64,000 nucleotides of DNA from Paralithodes platypus (Eukaryota > Arthropoda > Malacostraca > Decapoda > Lithodidae): NCBI GenBank assembly GCA_032716605.1, contig CM064560.1, positions 19,350,762-19,414,761 on the forward strand. Reading direction: 5' to 3'. The stretch's first letter is position 1. The number at the start of each line of letters is the position of its first letter. Of this stretch, positions 56,063-64,000 are shown piece after piece. Under the pieces are notes generated by a model that made no database searches, was not told where the DNA came from, and saw only the letters and a list, made by a program, of their open reading frames with translations. The position numbers and the translations under genes were made by a program.

Positions 56063-56356
56063 AAAAAGGGGGAGGGGGTTTAAAACTTGGTGTTGTCTGA
56101 CCCCGAGAAAGCATTATTTATTCTTATAAGAGCTGTGCACTGATATTGTTAGTCAAAGATAGAGAAGTAAGTCATCTTCTATCTTTGTAACATTTGTTGG
56201 TTATTATTTTAGAAGTAGAACATAGAAAACATATATTTGGTATAATATTGTTAGCTTGCTGGCAAGTTCTCAAAAAGGGGAAGGGGGTTTAAAACTTGGT
56301 GTTATCTGACCCCGGGAAAGTATTATTTATTCTTATAGGAGCTGTGCACTGATATT
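56063..56356. repeat. 209-bp duplicated unit interrupted by the LINE
   Basis: GGGTTTAAAACTTGGTGTT...CTGTGCACTGATATT occurs at 56077-56155 and 56286-56356. A diverged version lies on the far side of the LINE at 60526-60600. The LINE therefore inserted into a short array of these units. Confidence 0.8.
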
Positions 56357-56459
56357 AAACATAAGAACATAAGAAAATGGAAGTCTGCAGAAAGCCGATT
56401 GGCCTAAGCAAGGCAGATCCCTGTCCCACACTGATTGGCCCAACTCGGCTGATCCCCCT

Positions 56460-57596
56460 TCACACCCAACCCTTCTCGTCCATATGCTTATCCAATTTTA
56501 TCTTAAAGCTCCCTACCGTTTTTAAACCCACTATAGCACTTGGTAGTCCATTCCACCCATCTACAACTCTGTTACCAAACCAATATTTGCCTATATCTTT
56601 TCTGAAACGAAATTTATCTACTTTGAAACCATTGGTACGAGTTCTTTCGCTATCACTGAGCTTTAGTACATTTGTCATGTCCCCTTTGTTAATCCCACTA
56701 ACCCACTTGAACACCTCTATCATATCCCCTCTAACTCTGCGTCTCTCTAACGAATGTAAACCTAATTTCTTCAACCTTTCTTCATACGGAAGATTTCTAA
56801 TATTATGGATCATTTTTGTCGTTCTACGCTGTACTCTCTCCAATGAATCTATGTCCATTCTGTAATAAGGACACCAAAATAGGACAGCATAATCCATATG
56901 GGGTCTCACTAATGACAAGTAAAGTTTTAAGATAACATCAGCAGTTCTGTTACTCACACTCCTTGAGATGAACCCGAGAATCCTGTTTGCCTTATTACGA
57001 ACGCTTATACACTGTTTTCTAGGCTTCAAATCATTGCTAACAAACACACCTAGATCTTTCTCGCAGTCTGAATTTTCTAATTCTAAATTAGCTAGTTTAT
57101 ATTTAACATTTGTTTGCATCTTCCCTATCTTTAATACCTTGCATTTGTCAATGTTAAACTTCATCTGCCAATTTATTGACCATTCATGTAAGGTATCTAG
57201 ATCCCTTTGGAGGCACTCTATATCGCTATCTGAATCAATTGATCTCCCCATTTTAGTATCGTCTGCGAATTTACTTATCCTACTAGTTATACCTAAATCT
57301 AGGTCATTTATGTATATAAGAAACAACAGGGGACCTAATACCGATCCCTGGGGGACACCACTTTTGACTGCTCCCCACTCTGACTTGGTACCATTTATGC
57401 TGACTCTCTGTTTCCTACCAATTAGCCATGACCTAATCCATCCCAACAACGACCCTCCTATTCCATGTGCCTCAACCTTTCTTATCAATCTCTCATGAGG
57501 GACTCTGTCGAAAGCTTTACTGAAATCTAAATATATAATATCATATGACTTGTCACTATCTACTGCTTCATACACCTCTGAGAAAAAGCTAAGCAA
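56460..57596 (-). pseudogene. CR1-like LINE reverse transcriptase, C-terminal two thirds
   Basis: 378 residues in one frame: [49 protein letters not shown] (catalytic), FNIDKCKVLKIG, then a thumb and C-terminal region with ERVQRRTTKMIHNIR, YEERLKKLGLHSLERRRVRG and NRVVDGWNGLPS. This part has all RT catalytic residues. The N-terminal RT fingers lie upstream (57597-58090) in broken frames. Confidence 0.9.
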
Positions 57597-57599
57597 ATT

Positions 57600-58333
57600 A
57601 GTAAGGCAAGAACGTCCCTGAGTGAATCCATGCTGAGAAGAATTTATTAAGTTAATTTTTTCTAAGTGGCTTCTAATTTTCCTAGCAATAATAGACTCTA
57701 GAACCTTTCCTATGATTGATGTGAGACTAATGGGACGGTAATTGGATGCTATCGATGTATCACCTTTTTTGAAGATCGGAACTACATTTGCAAGCTTCCA
57801 AGCTTCTGGAACTAAACCTGTTTCTAATGACTTGTTAAATAAAAATGCTAATGGGCTACTTAACTCATCTCTGCATTCTTTTTATACTCTAGCATATACC
57901 TCGTCACGACCAGGCGATTTTTGAGGTTTCAGTCTGTCAATTTCCTTAAGCACATCATTTCTACTTATACTAACTGTACTTAACATATTTTCTATACTAT
58001 CACTATATACCATATTGACTTCTGGAATTTGTGCCAAATTTTCATTAGTGAAAACGGAAAGAAACTGACTATTTAATATACTGCACATTTCTAAATAATT
58101 TTCTGTTATTTCTCCTATTGAAGTTTAGATTTATATAGTTGGTAAAAAGCTTTATGGTTATTTTTTGAGTCACTGGCTATCCTTATTTCATAATTTCTTT
58201 TTGCTTTCCTGATTTCCTTTTTGACCTGTCTTGATAGAGTCTGATAGTATATATGTAAATAATTTTCGCCTTTCTTTAATTTTCTATATATTCCTTTCTT
58301 TTTTCCAATAAAATCTATTAGCTTATTAGTCAT
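57600..58333 (-). pseudogene. LINE pre-RT linker and RT fingers, broken
   Basis: The frame 58333-58115 has KAKRNYEIRIASDSKNNHKA; 58088-57882 has FTNENLAQIPE and DRLKPQKSPGRDEVYARV (the PGxD block). The stretch 57881-57600 still reads LANVVPIFKKGD, NYRPISLTSIIG and QHGFTQGRSC in other frames. At least two disruptions separate it from the RT core. Confidence 0.82.
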
Positions 58334-58342
58334 CCATTTTGG

Positions 58343-59056
58343 TTAGTTCTGCGTCGATCTAAATCTTCTTTTAGGGATATATTTATTTTGAGCATTGTGG
58401 AGTGAAGCAATAAACTGGTTATATGTAGGTGGCAAGTTTAACTCTGGCATATCCTGACTTAATTGCTTAACAATAGGGTCCACCCTTAAGTCTCTTCTTA
58501 GCCCACCATAATCGGCTTTTCTGAAATCTGGGATAAGTGTCGTATTCTCTTTAGCATTCCCTGTCCATTGTATATTAAAATAAATAGATTTATGATCGCT
58601 ATTTCCTAGGTGGTCACCAATTTCTACATTATTTATCATATGTTCATTGTTACTGAAAACTAAATCAAGAATATTAATACCTCTAGTCGGCGTATCTATG
58701 AATTGAAATAAAAAACTATCTTGTACTACCTCAATAAACTCTACTGAATCGGAGTCGCCTATTTGGTGCTGCCAATCAATGTTCGGAAAATTAAAATCCC
58801 CCATAATGCACACATTGCTAAATCTTGATGCTATTTTAATTTCCTCCCATAACGATGTTCCGCCATTTCTACTCATATTAGGCGGTCTATATATAACTCC
58901 AATAACTATGGTCTCACTACCTTCGTTAACCTCTACCCAAACACTTTCATTATCATTATTTAGTCTAATACCTGATTTAATACATCTTTTTAATGTACTC
59001 CTGACAAACACTGCTATACTCCCGCCCCTCCTACTTGTTCGTTCATATTTAAACAA
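58343..59056 (-). pseudogene. LINE APE endonuclease, main part
   Basis: 237 residues: RRGGSIAVFVRSTL, VIGVIYRPPNMSRN, VCIMGDFNFPNIDWQ, TPTRGINILDLVFS and LGNSDHKSIYFNI, covering the Y, D-N and D-H motifs. The N and E motifs lie at the end of the preceding frame (59083-60060). The two frames are split at a run of eight T's (minus strand, 59087-59094), so one base slip would join them. Confidence 0.88.
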
Positions 59057-59082
59057 ACTATATCCTGGAATATCAAATTCTG

Positions 59083-60060
59083 CTAAAAAAAATGCCTAGA
59101 TTCTGTATTAATCCACGTTTCAGTTAGCGCTATTATGTCTATATTTTCTGTGCTAACGAGTGCTCTAAGTTCGTTCATTTTGTTACATAAACTCCTACAA
59201 TTTGTATAATATACCCTCAACCTATTACTTTTATTTGCAACTAATTTTCTATTGTGTTTAGCTAACTTATTATATCCTGTTGAACTACTACCTCCAGACG
59301 GAAATTCTACTCTATCAGTATTCTCATCTTTACTATCAGTTACATGTGTAGTGTTATCGATACTACTATTACACATCACTATATCCGCACTATCTTGACT
59401 GATTATTTTTATTTTACTCTCTGGTTTGTCACATGAAGTACCTGCTCCATATGGAGACAGTATTTTACTTACACACCCAGGTTTTTTTTTAACGAAATCC
59501 CGCAACAATCTTGTCCAGTGAGCTGGCAAGGTCGAAACTCCTAGTCGAGAGAGATGTACTCCATCCTGGGCATACAGTTCATCCTTACCATAAAAGAGGG
59601 ACCAGTTATCCATGAATGGAATAGTATTTGCCTTGCAATACTTCTCCAGCCGGCTATTTACACCAATAGCCCTGGAGGACCATTCCTTCCTTACCCCTCT
59701 TCTTGGCAGGATACTGTGTACCACAGGAACTCCACCCTTTTCCTTGATCCTCTCCAACATTTCCTGATACTTGGAGAGAAACTCCTCAGTCCTGCATCTC
59801 CATATATCGTTGCTCCCTGCATTGAGAAAGATGATGGGGTCCTCCCCACTCACTTCCAGGACAGCATCTATCTTCTCAGCCACCCTCCCGACTCTGGCAC
59901 CAGGTACGCAGACAACTTTACCAACCTGAGTGTTTGTTGCCCTGCCAAGGTATCTAACCAATGAATCACCGACAATGAAAACAGACTTAGCTTTTACCTT
60001 TTGTCGGCGTGTAGCAGCAGTTGTAGCAGTAGCAGCAGACTTCCTCCCCTCCCCTCTCAC
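59083..60060 (-). CDS. LINE SGNH esterase domain fused to endonuclease start
   Basis: 325 residues. A basic N-terminus (1-25) precedes a complete SGNH/GDSL hydrolase fold: nucleophile S33 in IVGDS, G54 in VPGARVG, N84 in NAGSNDI, and D166/H169 in AQDGVHLSRLG. Domains of this type occur in ORF1 of CR1/L2-group LINEs, where they are thought to act in RNP or membrane/lipid interactions. Residues 190-280 are a low-complexity linker. Residues about 282-325 (VYYTNCRSLCNKMNELR, IIALTETWIN) are the first endonuclease block, in the same frame. So esterase and endonuclease appear as one polyprotein here, where a separate ORF1 and ORF2 would be usual. The start at 60060 is the first ATG of the long frame; 60085-60267 holds an adjacent short frame that may be the N-terminal extension. 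Confidence 0.85.
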   Translation of the reverse strand: MRGEGRKSAATATTAATRRQKVKAKSVFIVGDSLVRYLGRATNTQVGKVVCVPGARVGRVAEKIDAVLEVSGEDPIIFLNAGSNDIWRCRTEEFLSKYQEMLERIKEKGGVPVVHSILPRRGVRKEWSSRAIGVNSRLEKYCKANTIPFMDNWSLFYGKDELYAQDGVHLSRLGVSTLPAHWTRLLRDFVKKKPGCVSKILSPYGAGTSCDKPESKIKIISQDSADIVMCNSSIDNTTHVTDSKDENTDRVEFPSGGSSSTGYNKLAKHNRKLVANKSNRLRVYYTNCRSLCNKMNELRALVSTENIDIIALTETWINTESRHFF

Positions 60061-60607
60061 TGCCTCGCTGTAAGACGGGTCATCTCAAACCCCCACTCCG
60101 CCTTCACTTCCATCACACTCGTCCTCCAGGATGCTGTACTTGTTGTTTACAGGTACATACTGCTTCTTCAGGGTACACTTCGTTCCACTTGAAGCTACCA
60201 CTTTCCAGGAAAAGTCCGGTTTTCCTACACCAGTGGCATTTTTCGTTTCCTCTAATACCATCTTCAATGCTAGGTTCTCGTCCTTGAGAGTAAAATTAAG
60301 CTAATATTAAGTAAGTAATATTGTTAGTAAAAGTTATAGAAGTAAGTCATCTTCTATCTCTGAAACATTGGTTAGCTATTATTTTAGAAGTTCTCACATG
60401 TTCTCACATGGAGAACATAAATTTTGTATAATATTGTTAACTTGCTGGCAAGAGTGTTAAGTTGGCAGCCCTGAGGTCACTGGAGGGTCGCGGTCCAGCT
60501 CGTTTGTTGACAAGAGGTGGAGAAGGGGGTTTGGAACTCGGTGTTGCCTGACCCCGAGAATGTACTATTTATTGCTATAGAAGTGGGGCACTAATATGGT
60601 TAGTAGA

Positions 60608-60804
60608 AAAAATATATAATTTAATCGTCTTAGACTTCTGGAACATTTGTTAGTGGTTATTTTTAAGGATAGTACATAAAGAACATATAATTTAATCGTC
60701 TTAGACTTCTGGAACATTTGTTAGTGGTTATTTTTAAGGATAGTACATAAAAAACATATAATTTAATCGTCTTAGACTTCTGGAACATTTGTTAGTGGTT
60801 ATTT
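60608..60804. repeat. 71-bp repeat array, left part
   Basis: Nearly three units of 71 bp (CATATAATTTAATCGTCTTA, GACTTCTGGAACATTTGTTA, GTGGTTATTTTTAAGGATAG). The same array resumes at 63241 after the 2.4-kb insertion. Confidence 0.93.
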
Positions 60805-61258
60805 TTAACCCTGGACAGGATTCGTGGGGTCATTTAAGGAACGCGAAAATCCGCCTTTGTCTATGCTTGCATGTCACGTGACCGGGGGAGCCAATAGGAG
60901 GCTGAATTTCCTGGTGAGGCAAGCCATCTATCAGTAGGAGCTGGGACCCCACCAAAGACAGACCTGCGCCGCTCGCTCCTCCCACCACAACCCTTTCACC
61001 CCTTTTCCGGTGCCACATATGACCCAGTAAACACAGTAAGTTTTTGTACCATATTTGTTGAAAGTTACAGTAATCATATGTTTCATGCCTTTGTATTAGA
61101 CTTAGGACTTTCAGTCTTCTACACATGATGGCTAGATTGTGTGACGTCGTGTCCTGACTGTTGCCAGATATCTGAGTTGCCATATGCCGCCACAATTTTT
61201 TTTTCTTGTTTTTTTTTTCTTGTTTTTTTTCTGATTTCGCTATTGGTGTATTTCCTCA

Positions 61259-62320
61259 TTGAATTTGACAAAGTACTTACCTGTTATGCCCCCAGTGACT
61301 ACCTACCCCTTTCCTTATAATTTTACCTGGTTTCTGCTGATTGATTGGTACCAATTAGTTACCTGTCATGCCCCCAGTTGCCCAGGGACAAGCTACCCAT
61401 TTTATTACCATTTTACCTGTTCCTGGTGATTGAATTTGACAAAGTACTTACCTGTTGTGCCCCCAGTGACTACCTACCCATTTCCTTATAATTTTACCTG
61501 GTTTCTGCTGATTGATTGGTACCAATTAGTTACCTGTCATGCCCCCAGTTGCCCAGGGACAAGCTACCCATTTTATTACCATTTTACCTGTTCCTGGTGA
61601 TTGAATTTGACAAAGTACTTACAAGTTGTGCCCCCAGTGACTACCTACCCATTTCCTTATAATTTTATCTGGTTTCTGCTGATTGATTGGTACCAATGAC
61701 TTACCTGTCATGCCCCCAGTTGCCCAGGGACAAGCTACCCATTTTATTACCATTTTACCTGTTCCTGGTGATTGAATTTGACAAAGTACTTACCTGTTGT
61801 GCCCCCAGTGACTACCTACCCATTTCCTTATAATTTTACCTGGTTTCTGCTGATTGATTGGTACCAATTAGTTACCTGTCATGCCCCCAGTTGCCCAGGG
61901 ACAAGCTACCCATTTTATTACCATTTTACCTGTTCCTGGTGATTGAATTTGATGAAGTACTTACCTGTTGTGCCCCCAGTGACTACCTACCTATTTCCTT
62001 ATAATTTTACCTGGTTTCTGCTGATTGATTGGTACCAATTAGTTACCTGTCATGCCCCCAGTTGTCCAGGGACAAGCTACCCATTTTATTACCATTTTAC
62101 CTGTTCCTGGTGATTGAATTTGACAAAGTACTTACCTGTTGTGCCCCCAGTGACTACCTACCCATTTCCTAATAATTTTACCTGGTTTCTGCTGATTGAT
62201 TGGTACCAATGACTTACCTGTCATGCCCCCAGTTGCCCAGGGACAAGCTACCCATTTTATTACCATTTTACCTGTTCCTGCTGATTGAAATTTACCAAGT
62301 ACTTACCTGTTATGCCCCCA
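61259..62320. repeat. 171-bp satellite, six units plus a partial
   Basis: Units start TTGAATTTGACAAAGTACTT at 61259, 61430, 61601, 61772, 61943 and 62114. Each is itself a dimer of related halves of about 85 bases, both containing TTACCTGT-TGCCCCCAGT. Unit differences are few. Confidence 0.95.
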
Positions 62321-63240
62321 CATTTTTTTTTCTTATATTTGTTTAATATTTTTAGGGTGTAGTATGTATTATTCAAGCAGTATTCATCATTCACATGAGT
62401 TGTGATCAAAATCCATGCATTTATAATCATCCTATACATTGTGGAAAGTGTTGTCTACTTTCAGAGGGTTGCGGCCGGAGCGGTGCTGGGAGATAAGGTT
62501 AACCCTTTCAGTACTGTGTGTGTATAACTACTCCAAACCACAATTATTCATACTGATATTGTTCTTAGGTTATTTAGGAATGTCCATGGTGATTTATAGG
62601 CAGATTCATAAACAATTTGTTCAGTTATGAATTTTTTTTCTCTCAAATTTTTGCCGAAAACTGTCTGACGTCTCGGAGTTAAGTGTACACAATGCTATGT
62701 CATTGCTATTTACTAGTTCTGATCTCAATATTTAGGGTTTCCCTGTGTTCCAGTGTTGGTTGGCACTATTCTGACAAAGTTTCAGCTAAATCCACCAATA
62801 TTTAGGCACCCTAATGATTTTCTGTAAACCATTGATCATTTTTTTGAGTTTTCGAAATTAACCCTTTTTATTGTTTGCACAGATCGCGCCCTATGGGACC
62901 CAGGTCGACAAGACTGCAGCTGATGAGGTCCACACCATCCCCCTACTAGTCACCAGAGTTTCACTATCCTCAGGGAACTTTAAGTATTTATTTTTATTTT
63001 TTAGTAAACATAGTCATTTTCTTAAGTTATTTTTCTAGAATAATCATTAAAAATATAAAAATCACTCTGATTTTCAATTCCACTTCACATTAGATTAAGC
63101 ATTCCTTATATTACATGTTCAAATGTAGACAAAAAATCTATCTCAATTACCTGATTTTTGGCGAATATTTTAGTGCGGCGTGCCACTTTCGACCATCGTA
63201 TCCTTTACCGTACGCGTTAGAACGCGAAACCTGTCCAGGG
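62321..63240. other. right part of the 2.4-kb element, noncoding
   Basis: AT-rich, with no protein family seen. A TTAACCCTTTCAGTACTGTG string at 62499 resembles a family C terminus and may be a nested fragment. Confidence 0.5.
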
Positions 63241-63415
63241 TGGATAGTACATAAAGAACATATAATTTAATCGTCTTAGACTTCTGGAACATTTGTTAGT
63301 GGTTATTTTTAAGGATAGTACATAAAAAACATATAATTTAATCGTCTTAGACTTCTGGAACATTTGTTAGTGGTTATTTTTAAGGATAGTACATAAAGAA
63401 CATATAATTTTCATA
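63241..63415. repeat. 71-bp repeat array, right part
   Basis: More than two units, continuing the array at 60608-60804 in phase. Confidence 0.93.
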
Positions 63416-63627
63416 ATATTCCTAGCTTGCTGGTGAGAGGGTTAGGCCGGTAGTCCTGGGGGTTAGGGTGGTAGTCTTAGGGGTCATGAGCGGGTCACAG
63501 GTCGCTAGCCTCGCGCGTACGTTTTCCTTACATAGTTTTAGACAGAGCTGGTAGTTCTTCTAATAAGGTTTAAGGAATTTAGCAATGTTAGGTTTTCTTT
63601 AGCAGAGTGAACATAATAGTTTTTAGC

Positions 63628-64000
63628 TTAACCCGTACAGCCCCAGTGACGCGTCTGACGCGTCGGCGATGTATGTAACGCACAGCCCCAGAGACGCGCC
63701 TGACGCGTCACCCTAATTGCGCCGACCGTAACCTCAGGTGTAGCCACTCAAGAGGGCTCAGATTTGTATGGGAACTGTGTACGTATCCCACGCAACCGTG
63801 CCGATGGTTGAAAACTCTCAAAGTCCACGTGCGTGCGCGCGAGCGCGCAATAACCTGTTTTTTTGGGATAATTGCCTTCAATTTTTTACTCTTGTAAAAT
63901 CCGTTTTCAGGGGCTCTGTAGGACCATTTTTAAAGCTTTTTGAGCGGTTTTTCGTGGTTTTTCCTTCATTCCTAACCCATTCGCTATTGTTTCTGGAATA
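63628..64000 (+). mobile_element. left end of another TTAA-type element, cut by the window edge
   Basis: It starts TTAACCCGTACAGCCCCAGT. A 28-bp subterminal direct repeat (ACAGCCCCAGTGACGCGTCT / ACAGCCCCAGAGACGCGCCT, each followed by GACGCGTC) occurs at 63637 and 63682. Terminal TTAACCC plus GACGC repeats are the style of piggyBac-type ends. The right end and any transposase lie outside the window. Confidence 0.55.

Larger units (their letters stand above)
56357..60290 (-). mobile_element. CR1-like LINE with esterase domain (minus strand)
   Basis: The 3' end on the minus strand carries the repeated octamer CTTATGTT twice (56357-56374), the short direct-repeat tail type known from CR1 LINEs. 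The order is esterase (60060 down), endonuclease, RT, then 3' UTR. It sits inside a local repeat array. Its 3' UTR is the source type for fragments at 13822-15260. Confidence 0.9.
60805..63240. mobile_element. 2.4-kb TTAA-type element inserted in a tandem array
   Basis: The left end TTAACCCTGGACAGG and the right end CCTGTCCAGGG form an 11-bp perfect inverted repeat, extended imperfectly (ATTCGTG against TTTCGCG). The left flank ends TTATTTTTAA and the right flank resumes GGATAGTACATAAA, exactly consecutive in the 71-bp unit, so the empty site is known. The left TTAA is present; on the right only a T remains before GGATAG. No transposase-like frame is seen. Most of the interior is the 171-bp satellite. 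Confidence 0.8.

Noticed and set aside
60830..61195. 121-residue minus-strand frame in the 2.4-kb element as a transposase
   Set aside because: It has no catalytic motif or family resemblance and lies in repeat-rich sequence.
61259..62320. Primate-like alpha satellite because of the 171-bp period
   Set aside because: The period is the same but the sequence shows no relation; the match in length is probably chance or nucleosome-related.
62499..62682. A further complete TTAA MITE
   Set aside because: Both ends read TTAAC inward, but the inverted match beyond that is too weak to call.

Overview
The window is repeat-dense animal DNA with no host gene I can recognise. At least nine non-LTR retrotransposon (LINE) copies, an LTR retrotransposon, a solo LTR, several families of small TTAA-flanked elements and very many micro- and minisatellites fill most of it. 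The LINE protein types, the long (AG)n/(CA)n/(TTA)n tracts and a short TTAGG-type repeat suggest an arthropod, most likely a decapod crustacean. That is inference; no marker gene is present.

Layout. 1-6923: a Ty3/gypsy-type LTR retrotransposon whose 5' LTR is cut by the window edge. Its order is gag-protease-INTEGRASE-then-RT, the Gmr1-like arrangement; RT is truncated and RNase H is missing. 6924-9480: TTAA-flanked small elements and an inverted repeat. 9486-12080: an RTE-like LINE (minus strand) broken by a 488-bp TTAA element, with a second 488-bp copy at 12884. 13822-15260: repeated 3' ends of a CR1-like LINE. 15408-18242: dispersed repeat E, a 7 x 70-bp array, TTAA elements and CA repeats. 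18243-20718 and 35938-38656: two copies of one LINE family. 20941-24900 (minus) and 27203-30330 (plus): two copies of a second, esterase-bearing LINE family, separated by GC-rich minisatellites. 30449-35014: a dense stack of small transposons. 38871-40980: more small transposons. 41036-45080: a third LINE type (minus) with internal tandem duplications and a MITE. 45822-47685: a solo LTR related to the first element, carrying a nested repeat. 47751-52597: LINE 3' ends, a tRNA-derived SINE, and a 34 x 50-bp satellite built from the end of a TTAA MITE. 56357-60290: a CR1-like LINE with an intact esterase domain. 60805-63240: a 2.4-kb TTAA-flanked element with a 171-bp satellite inside.

How the parts relate. 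Autonomous LINEs supply RT and endonuclease. The small TTAA elements (families A, B, C, D, G, the 2.4-kb element and a partial one at the right edge) carry no transposase and would depend on one encoded elsewhere; TTAA target use points to a piggyBac-type enzyme. Many tandem arrays arise inside mobile elements, either inside LINE coding sequence or at MITE termini.

The most interesting observations are the integrase-before-RT LTR element, the satellite derived from a MITE end, and a LINE that marks the exact empty site of a TTAA insertion. All coordinates were read by eye; no alignment or database search was run.
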